Assembly (NCBI GenBank): GCA_947500415.1
Contig: CANMRT010000001.1
Span: 62,001 to 126,000, forward strand
Direction: 5' to 3'
DNA from: an uncultured Roseicyclus sp.
Lineage (GTDB): Bacteria > Pseudomonadota > Alphaproteobacteria > Rhodobacterales > Rhodobacteraceae
DNA: 64,000 nucleotides
The notes beneath the pieces are model-generated. The model made no database searches and had not been told where the DNA came from. It saw nothing but the letters and a program-made list of their open reading frames with translations. This document shows positions 1 through 8,626 of the stretch, one piece after another (within the stretch, counting starts at the first letter, position 1; every line of letters starts with the position of its first letter). The translations under genes were made by a program, and so were the position numbers.

Positions 1-378
1 GTTCACGATCAGCAGGACACAAAAGATCACGAGCCCCATGACGACCGAGCCGCCGATCACGAACATCGCGAAGCCTTCGATCACGCCGCCGGCGGCATCG
101 GTTCCAGTGTGGCCTTGGCCGATAATCAGCTTGGTCGAAGAAACGTTGAGCGACAGGCGAAGCATGAGAGACGCAAGCAGAACAGTCGGAAAAGCAGAGA
201 AATCCAGTGGCCGCTCGATAAACAGCGTCACCGTGAAAATCAGAATGGCCAAACCGAATGAGGCAGCAAGGCCGAGGTCGAGGATGAAGGATGGGACGGG
301 CAGGATCATCATTATGATCACTGCCATCAGTGCTAAGGCGAACAGGATTGTGGGTTGGAACAACGCTTTTGCCGACAT
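1..378 (-). CDS. flhA: Flagellar export gate protein FlhA, N-terminal part (cut by window edge)
   Basis: The first 126 codons of FlhA, read leftward off the window. FlhA is the large membrane component of the flagellar type III export gate. The translation begins MSAKALFQPTILFALALMAV and continues with a second hydrophobic segment (ILDLGLAASFGLAILIFTV) and the family's LMLRLSLNVSSTKLIL-like stretch (here LRLSLNVSSTKLIIGQGH), then a third membrane segment at the edge. ATG at 378 is the only start that gives the normal FlhA N-terminus. It lies 106 bp downstream of the preceding leftward gene, with no terminator seen between, so it probably belongs to the same fliL-motA transcription unit. The cytoplasmic domain lies outside the window. 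Confidence 0.93.
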   Translation of the reverse strand, partial: MSAKALFQPTILFALALMAVIIMMILPVPSFILDLGLAASFGLAILIFTVTLFIERPLDFSAFPTVLLASLMLRLSLNVSSTKLIIGQGHTGTDAAGGVIEGFAMFVIGGSVVMGLVIFCVLLIVN

Positions 379-484
379 CAGAACGTCGCCTCCACGCGAG
401 CGAATACTGCGCAGTCATTTGTCGCTTGGAGCAATTGGGTGGAATTGGGTCCGAAACGCATTCTGCGGTTTCCGATCATTAAAG

Positions 485-2623
485 TTATTGTGGCGTGGGT
501 CGTGCGAGCAGCTCAGTTACGGTTTGGCGCAGATTTCGGCTGTCTGTTACGACCGCATCCAATGCAGCGAGGTCTTGCGGCGGGGATGCACTTTCCTCGC
601 CGCCGCGTTCCAGCATGCGCGTTGCAATGTCTCCATGGGGTCCATTGTGCAATTCGGCCAGTTCCGGCCAATTCCCATTTTCCCACGCTTGCAACAGTTG
701 GTCGGGTTCTTCGCCCTCAGCGTCTTGTGGTGCTGGAAGAATGAGAGGACGACGTACGTCACGAAGGATCTGGGCGGCTTCGTAGAGACCGGCCTCGCGC
801 AGTAGGGCAATCGCCGAAACCTGTGCACGTCCCGCATCCGATCCTTGTGGGCGCCATTCGCGACCATAGGAATGAGCCAAAACCAGTAAGCCTGCGGTAT
901 CTCGCACGGCCACCCGTTCCGAGATCAAAGCGGTCAGTGCTGTTTCTCGCGCGGTGCCATCGCGTTCTGGATTGCCGATCATCGCGAGTGCTGTGTCCAG
1001 CGATCCAAGTGATGCGTGACCAAGAAGGATTTCTTGCCAAAGGCGATCGGTCTCTGGCCCATCGCCAGTTTCCCGCAGCAAGGCCTCTGCCGCTGTCAGC
1101 CTTGTGAGTGTGGGCCGGACGCCCGCTTGTCTGTCGAACGCCAGGGCTTGGGCCATGGTTGCGACAGGATCACTTTCGTTGGTCATGAGCATGTCGGTCA
1201 GCGCGTTGCGCGTCTCACCGGAGGAGCCCGCAGGGGACAGACCAAGATCCAGATCAAGTAGTTGTAAGACTGCATCCGACACCCGCCCACCGCGAGCAAG
1301 AATGTCGCGGATGTTTCGCGCGGCTGGGCCGTGCCTGTCATCATGAAGCGTTCGTGCCAGACGCGGTCCGATGAGGTCGCGTAAATGGGTGGGCAATTCG
1401 GCATAGGCTCTTTGAATGGCGGCAAGATCATCGTTGGTTAGATCGACCATGATTGCCCCGCCGTAGTAACGCCACAATAGCTCCCCCTGTGAGCAATCCG
1501 CAGGGGACTCCACTTCCAAAAAGCGGGCAGTTTGGGCGCCGTCCACAAGTGAGGCGACATGTAGAACGTCTTCAGGGGGTTCGCGCAATTGGTTCAGCCA
1601 ATGGCGCGCTTCAGCGCCGAAACCGTGGTACAAATAGTAGAGCGCCAGGTCCTGCGCGGCTTCCTCGGAAAGCTCGTCACGGTCGTCGTAGAGTGCCAAG
1701 CGTAAAGCCCCCAAGTCTTGTTCGAAGCTAGTGGTATCTGCCCAATCGCGCGCGTCGAATGGCGTGTTTTGGCAAGCCTCTTCCGGTCCAGCAGGTGTGA
1801 GAGGCAGGTCAATAACCAGCCTTGGATCGATTGCTGTTTGTGTTCGGATCGGAAGGTCTGCCGGAGAATCCGTCGGTTCTGGAGGTGTTGGAGCTGTTAC
1901 GAGTTCAGGTGTTGGAGGCTCGGGCGTATCCAACTGGTTCGCATTGTGCGGAAGCTCTTCAGGGCGTTCTGGGATTGGATCTCCGAAGGCGTAAGACTCA
2001 CCTAGAGAGGAGTCCAATAGACCTGAAGCTGCGGCGCGCGCCAGCTGTTCAGCCATGATTTCGGCGGCTTCCTCTAGTCGTGGGTTGGGAGCCGCTTCGG
2101 GAGCGAGTTCAGGCTCGTCGATAGCGGGCAATTCGGGTGTAACTTCCGACAAGAGTGGCAGTTGAGCCGGCGCGCCCAAGAGTGCGGCGAGGTTCGGCAA
2201 AGCATCTGCAGAGCGTTGCCGTGCATCCGTTGTTTCCACTGTTTCTGGCTCGTCAGCCAATGGCGCCTCAGGGTCGGGGTCGGCAATATCGATCACGAGG
2301 TATTGGCCTTGATGGCGGAAGCTGGAGATCGCGCAGTCGCATGCGAGCTCTAGTGTCAGGCTTTCGCTGGCAACCAATCCTTCTAGCCGGTTGCGTTGGA
2401 TCAGCTCGAATGCGCCCGAGGTGTCGAATCCGTCAACGGATGGCGACAGGCTCAGTAACCAGTCGTTGTTTTCCTGCTGTTCAATCGACCATTCGCGATC
2501 GGTGCCGATTGGCAAAACTAGTCGTGTAAATCCGACGTGGTCCCCGGATTGTACGCGGAGTGTTTGTGCGACGGCCCCAGTTGCACCCAACATAAAGATG
2601 GCAATGATCGCTAGAAGCTTCAT
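485..2623 (-). CDS. Large exported protein of unknown function in the flagellar operon
   Basis: A 712-residue protein with a clear Sec signal peptide (MKLLAIIAIFMLGATGAVAQ), so probably periplasmic. Residues about 20-120 look like a beta-rich domain. A long Pro/Glu/Ala-rich linker follows (roughly 120-280), and the rest is an alanine/leucine-rich helical region that could be TPR- or Sel1-like repeats, though I cannot assign individual repeats with confidence. Its ATG overlaps the motA stop by 4 nt, so it is translationally coupled to the stator gene. Position suggests a role with the motor, perhaps in the periplasm around the stator, but that is inference from neighbours only. I do not recognise a named family. 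Confidence 0.85.
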   Translation of the reverse strand: MKLLAIIAIFMLGATGAVAQTLRVQSGDHVGFTRLVLPIGTDREWSIEQQENNDWLLSLSPSVDGFDTSGAFELIQRNRLEGLVASESLTLELACDCAISSFRHQGQYLVIDIADPDPEAPLADEPETVETTDARQRSADALPNLAALLGAPAQLPLLSEVTPELPAIDEPELAPEAAPNPRLEEAAEIMAEQLARAAASGLLDSSLGESYAFGDPIPERPEELPHNANQLDTPEPPTPELVTAPTPPEPTDSPADLPIRTQTAIDPRLVIDLPLTPAGPEEACQNTPFDARDWADTTSFEQDLGALRLALYDDRDELSEEAAQDLALYYLYHGFGAEARHWLNQLREPPEDVLHVASLVDGAQTARFLEVESPADCSQGELLWRYYGGAIMVDLTNDDLAAIQRAYAELPTHLRDLIGPRLARTLHDDRHGPAARNIRDILARGGRVSDAVLQLLDLDLGLSPAGSSGETRNALTDMLMTNESDPVATMAQALAFDRQAGVRPTLTRLTAAEALLRETGDGPETDRLWQEILLGHASLGSLDTALAMIGNPERDGTARETALTALISERVAVRDTAGLLVLAHSYGREWRPQGSDAGRAQVSAIALLREAGLYEAAQILRDVRRPLILPAPQDAEGEEPDQLLQAWENGNWPELAELHNGPHGDIATRMLERGGEESASPPQDLAALDAVVTDSRNLRQTVTELLARPTPQ

Positions 2624-3486
2624 GCTGCTTGCTTGAGGCCACGCAACGCCTCTTCCAGTGTATTGAAATTCGGGCGCATGTGGTGCGGCGCGTTCTGGCG
2701 GCCCACTTCGATGCAGATGTTGGTCGCATGATTGTGCAGGTTCGCAATCAGCACTTCGCGGATCATGAGGTAGAACTGATGATCCTCCTCAATGGCGCCC
2801 TTCATCTTTGCAGCAAACGGGCCGACAAACCCGTAAGCCAGAAATACGCCAAGGAATGTGCCAACCAGTGCACCACCGATCAACCCGCCTAGAACTTCAG
2901 GCGGTTGATCGATGGACGCCATAGTTTTGATGACGCCCAAAACGGCGGCGACAATACCAAGGGCTGGAAGTCCATCGGCTACGGTTTGCATCGCGTGGCT
3001 GCCGTGCATCTGGTGGTGCACGTTTTGGTCCAATCGCTTGTCCAAAACCTCTTCGACTTGGTGCGGATCGTTGTAGTTCATTGCAGCGGCCCGCAGCGTA
3101 TCGCAGATCAGGTCAACGGCTTCGTGGTCGCCAAGCACTTTGGGATACCGATTGAATATCTCAGATTCTTCGGGGTTTTCGATATGCTCTTCAACGGCAA
3201 CCGCATTCTGGCGTTGAAGGCGTATTAATTCGTACAGCAGGCAAAGCAGATCGTGGTAATCTTCGTCCTTCCACTTCGGACCTTTGAATACCTTTTTGAG
3301 CCCATCGAGCGTCGCCTTGATCGTCCCTTTATCGTTCGAAATCAGAAAGGCGCCCAATGCGGCACCCAGGATCATCATCATCTCAAACGGCAACGCTTTG
3401 ATGATGATGCCAAACTTTCCGCCGGCCAGCTTGTAGCCCCCGAAGACCATCGCAAATACAACGACGATTCCAATGATTCCGAGCAT
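2620..3486 (-). CDS. motA: Flagellar motor stator protein MotA
   Basis: 288 residues, the normal MotA length. MotA with MotB forms the proton channel that turns the flagellum. Features seen: N-terminal membrane helix MLGIIGIVVVFAMVFGGYKL, the second helix (FEMMMILGAALGAFLIS), a cytoplasmic loop with charged residues (LLCLLYELIRLQRQ, RLDQNVHHQM) and the paired C-terminal helices containing GLPALGIVAAVLGVIKTM and GGALVGTFLGVFLAYGFVGP. The gene lies between a MotE-like gene and the 712-residue exported protein, all leftward. motB is not adjacent but lies at 14512-15345, at the end of the flg block. Confidence 0.96.
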   Translation of the reverse strand: MLGIIGIVVVFAMVFGGYKLAGGKFGIIIKALPFEMMMILGAALGAFLISNDKGTIKATLDGLKKVFKGPKWKDEDYHDLLCLLYELIRLQRQNAVAVEEHIENPEESEIFNRYPKVLGDHEAVDLICDTLRAAAMNYNDPHQVEEVLDKRLDQNVHHQMHGSHAMQTVADGLPALGIVAAVLGVIKTMASIDQPPEVLGGLIGGALVGTFLGVFLAYGFVGPFAAKMKGAIEEDHQFYLMIREVLIANLHNHATNICIEVGRQNAPHHMRPNFNTLEEALRGLKQAA

Positions 3487-3528
3487 TGCGGGTTCTCCTG
3501 CAGTTACCCTTGGCTTGGCAGCCAGGAC

Positions 3529-4146
3529 TTAAGATTCGGTGTCTGGGCTCGATCCGGCTTCGGGATGTTCCAAGGTCGGCGCGGCCGCGTTGCGCGTAGC
3601 GATGACCACAGAGACTGCGTAGGCGTAGGTTGGATCTAGCTCGGCCATGATCGCGGCGCTTGCTGCGGGTGACATGCGGGTCAAGAAGCCCGCTGCAAAG
3701 TTCGGATCCATTTGAGCGAAGAGCGCCGCAGTCTGGTCGGGGCCCATCGTTTCGTAAACTTCTGTAAGACGAGCAAGATCACTTTCTGCGGCTGTGTCCG
3801 AGACTTGAATCAGTGCTTCGAGACGAAGCTCTGCCGCTTCCAATTCGCTCAACCGTTCTTCGATAAGAACTTGTGCTGCTTCGACCGCGCGTTCGCGATT
3901 GTCGAGCTCGGCCTCGCGTGCGATTAGCCGGTCACGCAGCGCAACGACTTCATCCATTGCGGCGCGAATTGGAGATGTTGGGCCGATACCCGAAACTTCC
4001 ATCTCTGGGTCTGACGCAGAGGCAGCTGAAACAATTTCAAATTCCATCGTGCCAAGCCGCAACAGGACAGATGCCGCAAAGAGCGTGCCCAAAGTCAGCA
4101 AGATGCTGCCACGTTTCCACCGCTTCGATTTCCTTGGTTTGGCCAT
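3529..4146 (-). CDS. MotE-like flagellar chaperone/stator-associated protein
   Basis: 205 residues: a basic N-terminus (MAKPRKSKRWKRG), one membrane anchor (about 14-32), a coiled-coil stretch (about 70-120, MDEVVALRDRLIAREAELDN onward) and a C-terminal MgtE-N-like segment (MGPDQTAALFAQMDPNFAAG). This matches MotE-family proteins, which occur next to motor genes in alphaproteobacteria and, in Sinorhizobium, act as a periplasmic chaperone for MotC. No MotC is visible here. The gene runs in the same direction as its DUF6468-like and MotA neighbours, with 2 bp to the former and 42 bp to the latter. Confidence 0.75.
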   Translation of the reverse strand: MAKPRKSKRWKRGSILLTLGTLFAASVLLRLGTMEFEIVSAASASDPEMEVSGIGPTSPIRAAMDEVVALRDRLIAREAELDNRERAVEAAQVLIEERLSELEAAELRLEALIQVSDTAAESDLARLTEVYETMGPDQTAALFAQMDPNFAAGFLTRMSPAASAAIMAELDPTYAYAVSVVIATRNAAAPTLEHPEAGSSPDTES

Positions 4147-4148
4147 GG

Positions 4149-4652
4149 CTAACCTCCAGCGAGCTTGCGATGCCGGAACAGCGGCGTTGCCACGGAGCCA
4201 GGGGGCGTGGTTTGCTCATGCGGCACGCGACGCGTTCCGAAGATTGGGGTCACCTCGCCATCTTCTGGTAGTTCCAGTTCATCCACTTCTGGCATAGGAG
4301 CGCTGTCCGATGGCCCTGAGCTAATTTCTTGTGGGATTTGGGTCGAGATCGCCTCTTCAGCGAAGTCGTGGCAGGCAGCGATCATCATCTCCAACTCAGT
4401 TGATATTTCTTTTGCCTGATGGACCAATTCGTTGAGTTGTTGACCTGCTCCGTCGGAGCCTGCCTTGGCTTCGCGTAGGGCTGCTTTCATCTCATCAACT
4501 TGGCTGGACATGACAGCGATTGCGCCACCGAGCCCCTTGTCGAAACTGGTCAATCGGCTGAGGCGGCGCGACAAAACCATGCAATAGCCCATGGCCCCCA
4601 GGCTTGCGACGATCACCAGAATGTCGGCTCCATAATTGATCAAGAAAGTCAT
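4149..4652 (-). CDS. DUF6468-like membrane protein of flagellar operon
   Basis: 167 residues with one N-terminal membrane helix (YGADILVIVASLGAMGYCMVL), then SRRLSRL and a helical segment up to about residue 95, followed by an acidic, low-complexity tail. The N-terminal pattern (helix, then Y/C-x-V-L-x-R-R-L) is that of DUF6468 proteins found in alphaproteobacterial flagellar operons. The gene abuts fliL (end to start within 1 nt) and the MotE-like gene, so it should be co-translated with them. The function is not known. Confidence 0.7.
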   Translation of the reverse strand: MTFLINYGADILVIVASLGAMGYCMVLSRRLSRLTSFDKGLGGAIAVMSSQVDEMKAALREAKAGSDGAGQQLNELVHQAKEISTELEMMIAACHDFAEEAISTQIPQEISSGPSDSAPMPEVDELELPEDGEVTPIFGTRRVPHEQTTPPGSVATPLFRHRKLAGG

Positions 4653-5153
4653 TCAGTTCACCAGAAATTGTGTGACGAGAAGATCCCGCACCCGACCGGT
4701 GCCGGTAACGACTTGAATCCGGCGAAGCATTTGAGCGCGCAGGCGTGCAAGGCTAGTCGGTTCGCTGAGTTCCGAGACTGAAATCACACGCAGGTATGAA
4801 TTTAGGACATCCATTACCCTTGGACTAAGCTGCGTCACTTCTTCAAGATGGCTTGGCTCGACTTCCAGCGCGGCGGTGAAGATCAGGTTCTGGCCGGCCT
4901 CTTCCGCCCCAAGTGAAACAACCAACGTCTCCAACTCAACGAAGGCGACCTCAACGGTGGCAACACTATCTTCTTCATGGTCGCCACTGTTTTCGGCATT
5001 GGATTCTTCATCGGGCGCGCCACTGAGAGGGCCCTGGGTTGCGGCCCAAAAACCGCCGCCGCCACCGCCCGCTGCCAATAGCAAACCCACAATGAGCGGA
5101 ACCAGTAAGCCCTTCTTCTTCTTGGGTTCTTCGATTTCATCGGTATCGGCCAT
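4653..5153 (-). CDS. fliL: Flagellar basal-body-associated protein FliL
   Basis: About 166 residues. FliL is a single-pass membrane protein that surrounds the stator and supports motor torque. Seen here: basic cytoplasmic start (EEPKKKKGLL), a membrane helix (VPLIVGLLLAAGGGGGGFWA), an acidic linker and the FliL domain ending RRIQVVTGTGRVRDLLVTQF. The ATG at 5153 is preferred; a GTG at 5162 in the same frame would add three residues. fliL is the first gene of the leftward transcription unit. A CtrA-type box lies 48 bp upstream, shared with the divergent fliF. Confidence 0.92.
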   Translation of the reverse strand: MADTDEIEEPKKKKGLLVPLIVGLLLAAGGGGGGFWAATQGPLSGAPDEESNAENSGDHEEDSVATVEVAFVELETLVVSLGAEEAGQNLIFTAALEVEPSHLEEVTQLSPRVMDVLNSYLRVISVSELSEPTSLARLRAQMLRRIQVVTGTGRVRDLLVTQFLVN

Positions 5154-5200
5154 GATTCTCACGATCTCGTTTCGTTCTTCAACGTTTTAGCCGCAAGGCA

Positions 5201-5215
5201 CTAACCGATTGTTAA
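5201..5215. promoter_or_regulatory. CtrA-type box between fliL and fliF
   Basis: CTAACCGATTGTTAA reads CTAA-N7-TTAA, or TTAA-N7-TTAG on the other strand. It is one mismatch from the consensus TTAA-N7-TTAA bound by the cell-cycle regulator CtrA. It is centred almost equally from the fliL start (5153) and the fliF start (5262). CtrA control of flagellar genes is well known in Caulobacter and in roseobacters; its action here is inference from the site. Confidence 0.55.
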
Positions 5216-5261
5216 GCCTGCGGCGGCTAAGAGAGACGCCAACGGGCCAGAACGGGTCGAT

Positions 5262-6992
5262 ATGAATGGTGATGCGGTGAACACGCTGCTTGAAGTTTGG
5301 AACGGCATGGACGGGCGTCGTCGCGGGTTGCTGATCGGTGGCATCGCAGCGCTTCTGATCGTCCTTGTGATCTTGACGCGGATCGCCTCCCAGCCGTCGT
5401 ACACTTTGCTCTATAGTGGACTTGATCCCGCCGCTGCCGGAGAGGTGGTTGAAGCCGTTTCCGCTAGGGGCGTTGCGCATCGTGTTGAAGGCGATTCGAT
5501 CCTTGTGGACAGCGCGGAAAGAGATGCGTTGAGGTTGGCGTTGGCGAGCGAAGGGCTGCCCGCGAATGGCCCGCAAGGCTACGAATTGCTGGACTCGTTG
5601 TCAGGTTTTGGGACGACGTCGCAAATGTTCGATGCGGCCTATTGGCGAGCTAAGGAGGGGGAGTTGTCGCGAACCATCATCGCGTCGCCAGCCATCCGTG
5701 CCGCTCGGGTTCATATCGCAAATCCATCGTCTGACCCTTTCCAGCCCGCACGCGAAGTTACAGCCTCCGTTGCAATTAGACCAGCTGCTGGAGGGTTGGC
5801 GCCAGGCCACGCTCAGGCGTTGCGTTATCTTGTTGCATCCTCAGTCCCCGGTTTGAGCCCTGAGAACGTAACGGTCGTCGACGCGGATTCTGGTCAGATC
5901 ATGGGGGCTCAAGATCAGATGACCCCTGCCGCAGACGCCGCCAGCCGGGCCGAACAACTTCGCACCAACATCGAGCGACTGCTGGCCGCGCGGGTCGGAC
6001 CCGGGAATGCCGTCGTGCAAGTAGCGGTCGAGTTGGAAATGGCGCGCGAAACCGTTCTTGAACGCGTGATCGATCCCGATAGCCGCGTGATCGTCGCCAC
6101 CGAAACGGAAGAACTCGACAACACGAGCCGTGATGGCGCAAACGCAGGTGTTACCGTCGCATCGAACCTGCCGGAAGGTGAAGGCGCTTCAGGCGAAGGA
6201 TCCTCCGCGCAAACCACGGAGTCTCGTGAGCGAGTCACCTTTGATTTGTCCGAATTGCAGCGGGAAACTGAGCGCGAACCTGGCGCTATTCGCAGGATTA
6301 CGGTTGCTGTCCTCCTCAATGGGATTGAGGAGACTGGCGCTAATGGTGTCACTGAGACGGTTCCAAGACCCGAAACGGAGGTGTCCGCACTAACCGATCT
6401 TGTTCGGTCTGCCGTTGGTTATGACGAATCCCGAGGCGACGTCGTCACTGTTCAATCCATGGCATTTGATGCCAACGCAATAACAGATCTGACTGAGCCC
6501 GGACTTGCAGATCGCTTCAATATTGACGTGGGCCGCATCGTACAAACAGTGCTTCTCGCGGCTGTTGCTTTGGGAATTGTGTTCGGGTTGCTTCGCCCGA
6601 TGTTGGCCGGCGCGCAGCAACCGTCAGATGACCCGCTCAATTTGCCGCCGCTTGAGTCGAGTGCCGGCCTTCCTGCCCCGATTGCGGACTCTCCGTTCGA
6701 TCCCAGTGAAATCCCGATGGCAATCGATCCCACCTTTGCCAGTGCGCCGGAAGTCATTCCCGAAATGGGCAGCATTGAAGCCGCCGGCCCAAGGGCACCG
6801 GAGAACATCGGCGACGCCTTTGATCGGGCCCTGCCAATGATGATGGCAGGAGCCGTTTCAGAAGAGACAGCGCAAAACCTCAATTCGATGGATCCGGTGG
6901 AACGCCTTCGATTGCTCATTCAAGAGCGAGAAGAAGAGACGGTCCAAATCTTGCGAAATTGGATGAACGAAGAAGATGAGGCCCCGCAATGA
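5262..6992 (+). CDS. fliF: Flagellar MS-ring protein FliF
   Basis: 576 residues. FliF forms the MS ring in the inner membrane, the base on which rotor and export apparatus assemble. The first membrane helix lies at about 20-42 (GLLIGGIAALLIVLVILTRI). The YscJ/FliF ring-building domain follows (QPSYTLLYSGLDPAAAGEVV, EGLPANGPQGYELLD, REVTASVAIRP). A second membrane helix lies near 425-450 (IVQTVLLAAVALGIVFGLLR), and the cytoplasmic C-terminus has the FliG-binding pattern (ERLRLLIQEREEETVQILRNW). The C-terminal FliG-binding tail is intact although fliG is not the next gene. The stop overlaps the fliH-like start by 4 nt. Confidence 0.97.
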   Translation: MNGDAVNTLLEVWNGMDGRRRGLLIGGIAALLIVLVILTRIASQPSYTLLYSGLDPAAAGEVVEAVSARGVAHRVEGDSILVDSAERDALRLALASEGLPANGPQGYELLDSLSGFGTTSQMFDAAYWRAKEGELSRTIIASPAIRAARVHIANPSSDPFQPAREVTASVAIRPAAGGLAPGHAQALRYLVASSVPGLSPENVTVVDADSGQIMGAQDQMTPAADAASRAEQLRTNIERLLAARVGPGNAVVQVAVELEMARETVLERVIDPDSRVIVATETEELDNTSRDGANAGVTVASNLPEGEGASGEGSSAQTTESRERVTFDLSELQRETEREPGAIRRITVAVLLNGIEETGANGVTETVPRPETEVSALTDLVRSAVGYDESRGDVVTVQSMAFDANAITDLTEPGLADRFNIDVGRIVQTVLLAAVALGIVFGLLRPMLAGAQQPSDDPLNLPPLESSAGLPAPIADSPFDPSEIPMAIDPTFASAPEVIPEMGSIEAAGPRAPENIGDAFDRALPMMMAGAVSEETAQNLNSMDPVERLRLLIQEREEETVQILRNWMNEEDEAPQ

Positions 6993-7606
6993 ATCGTCTC
7001 TTGATGCTTGAGGACTTCGCGGCTGGGGCGCCACAGCTTTCAACCGAGCCGTTGCAACCGGCTCCTTTGCAGGCGGCCGATGAAAGCGCCTCGTTGCAGG
7101 CATATGAAACTGGGTACAAAAACGGGTGGGCAGATTGCGCCGTTGCCGAAGCAGAAGAGCGAAAATCTGTTGGTGCAGACCTCGCCAAGCGTCTTCGGGA
7201 AGTTGAACTGACGCATGCCTCCGCCCGTAAAGAGGTCTTTGCGTCCCTTGCCCCCTTTTTTGAGGAACTTGTCGCGACCATGCTGCCGCGTCTTGCTGCA
7301 GAAGCGGTGGCGCCCGTCGCAGTTGCAGAACTGAATTCGCTGCTGGAAGGGAATGCATCCGCAGACGTACAAATCCTGGCAGCCCCCGGATCCTGCGAAA
7401 CGCTGCAGCGGCTAATCGATTCAGAGGGCCTCGAAAACGTATCTATCCATGCGGAACCGGCTTTTACCGATAGTCAGGTGTCCGTTCGTGTCGACGGAGA
7501 ACGCCGAGAAATCGATTTGTCCGAGGTGACCGGCAAAATCACGCAGGCGGTCCGTGCCTTCCAATCACAATCCAACGAATACGCTTTGGCGCAAGGAGTT
7601 GCCTGA
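6989..7606 (+). CDS. FliH/FlbE-like flagellar export regulator
   Basis: 205 residues, beginning MNRLLMLEDFAAGAP and containing the Y-x3-GYKNGWADC pattern typical of FliH/FlbE near residues 40-50, then a long helical region and a small C-terminal domain. FliH proteins hold the export ATPase FliI near the gate; FlbE is the Caulobacter equivalent encoded between fliG and fliN. The gene sits exactly in the flbE place, overlapping fliF upstream (4 nt) and fliN downstream (TGATG overlap). The assignment rests on position and this short pattern, so the family call is good but the exact role is inferred. Confidence 0.75.
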   Translation: MNRLLMLEDFAAGAPQLSTEPLQPAPLQAADESASLQAYETGYKNGWADCAVAEAEERKSVGADLAKRLREVELTHASARKEVFASLAPFFEELVATMLPRLAAEAVAPVAVAELNSLLEGNASADVQILAAPGSCETLQRLIDSEGLENVSIHAEPAFTDSQVSVRVDGERREIDLSEVTGKITQAVRAFQSQSNEYALAQGVA

Positions 7607-7887
7607 TGACCGATAGAGCCGCGCAAGGACGTGCATCTGCCCTGCATTCTGTACCCATTGAGATCCGAGTGTGTGTCGGCAAAGCGCGTCCGCGGCTGTC
7701 AGACATGCTCGAGATGGACCCTGAAACTGTCCTTCCGCTCGATAGCCGGATTGACGACAAGGTTGGTCTTTGGGTTGGCGACAAAATGATCGCTGAAGGC
7801 GAATTGGTGGAGCTAGACGGCGAACGAGAAGGGCAACTGGCAGTACGTGTCACTGAATTGATGGACCGCGGTGATGCTGCGAGCTGA
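7606..7887 (+). CDS. fliN: Flagellar motor switch protein FliN
   Basis: 93 residues comprising one SpoA domain, as expected for a short FliN. FliN forms the bottom of the C ring with FliM and FliG and also helps export. Diagnostic stretches: VPIEIRVCVGKARPRLSDML, then ETVLPLDSRIDDKVGLWVGD and ARAEL-like GEGELVELD region (here IAEGELVELDGEREGQLAVR). Its ATG overlaps the stop of the fliH-like gene by one base, and its 3' end overlaps the start of fliP. Confidence 0.93.
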   Translation: MTDRAAQGRASALHSVPIEIRVCVGKARPRLSDMLEMDPETVLPLDSRIDDKVGLWVGDKMIAEGELVELDGEREGQLAVRVTELMDRGDAAS

Positions 7888-8602
7888 ACGCTTCACGCTT
7901 CTTGCCACCTTACTTTTAGCAATGGTGTTACCAGGAACGCTCTGGGCGCAAGAGGTCACGCTAGATCTCGGTGATGAAGGAAGCCTGACCGCGCGCACAT
8001 TCCAATTGATCGCCCTGATCACTTTGCTGAGCCTCGCACCCGGCTTGGCGATCATGGTCACTTGTTTCCCGTTCGTGGTGACAGTGCTTTCCATTCTTCG
8101 ACAGGCCATTGGGTTGCAACAATCGCCACCCAATATGCTGATCGTTAGCCTGGCATTGTTTCTTACATACTTCGTGATGGCCCCGGTTTTTGAAGAAGCT
8201 TACCGCTCTGGCATTGAGCCCTTGGTTGCCGGCGATCTGACGGTCGAGCAGGCGATTCCAATGATTTATGAACCATTTCGTGGATTCATGATGAACCGTG
8301 TCGACGACTCGACATTAGTCAGCCTCGCGGAACTGCGGCCCGGGACGGCGATAGATGATCCTGAAGCCTCAGTCCTGATCCCGTCGTTTATGCTCAGCGA
8401 AGTTGAGCGTGCGTTCCAGATCGGCTTCCTGATATTTCTGCCGTTTCTTGTCATCGACCTCGTGGTGGCCGCAATTTTGATGTCCATGGGGATGATGATG
8501 GTGCCGCCGGCAATCGTATCACTGCCCTTCAAGCTCGCCTTCTTTGTTGTCGCAGACGGGTGGGCTCTTATCACCGGCGCATTGGTGCGCAGCTATTTTT
8601 GA
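7874..8602 (+). CDS. fliP: Flagellar export gate protein FliP
   Basis: About 242 residues. FliP is a core subunit of the export gate and is made with a signal peptide, seen here (RAERFTLLATLLLAMVLPGT followed by LWAQ). Family signatures present: LSLAPGLAIMVTCFPFVVTV, ILRQAIGLQQSPPNMLIVSL, FMLSEVERAFQIGFLIFLPF and SMGMMMVPPAIVSLPFKLAF. The gene overlaps the end of fliN; ATG 7874 or the GTG directly before it at 7871 are both possible starts. fliQ and fliR are not next to it, which differs from the enterobacterial order. Confidence 0.96.
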   Translation: MLRAERFTLLATLLLAMVLPGTLWAQEVTLDLGDEGSLTARTFQLIALITLLSLAPGLAIMVTCFPFVVTVLSILRQAIGLQQSPPNMLIVSLALFLTYFVMAPVFEEAYRSGIEPLVAGDLTVEQAIPMIYEPFRGFMMNRVDDSTLVSLAELRPGTAIDDPEASVLIPSFMLSEVERAFQIGFLIFLPFLVIDLVVAAILMSMGMMMVPPAIVSLPFKLAFFVVADGWALITGALVRSYF

Positions 8603-8626
8603 CCCTCCAGGCTTAGAGGAAATTTC

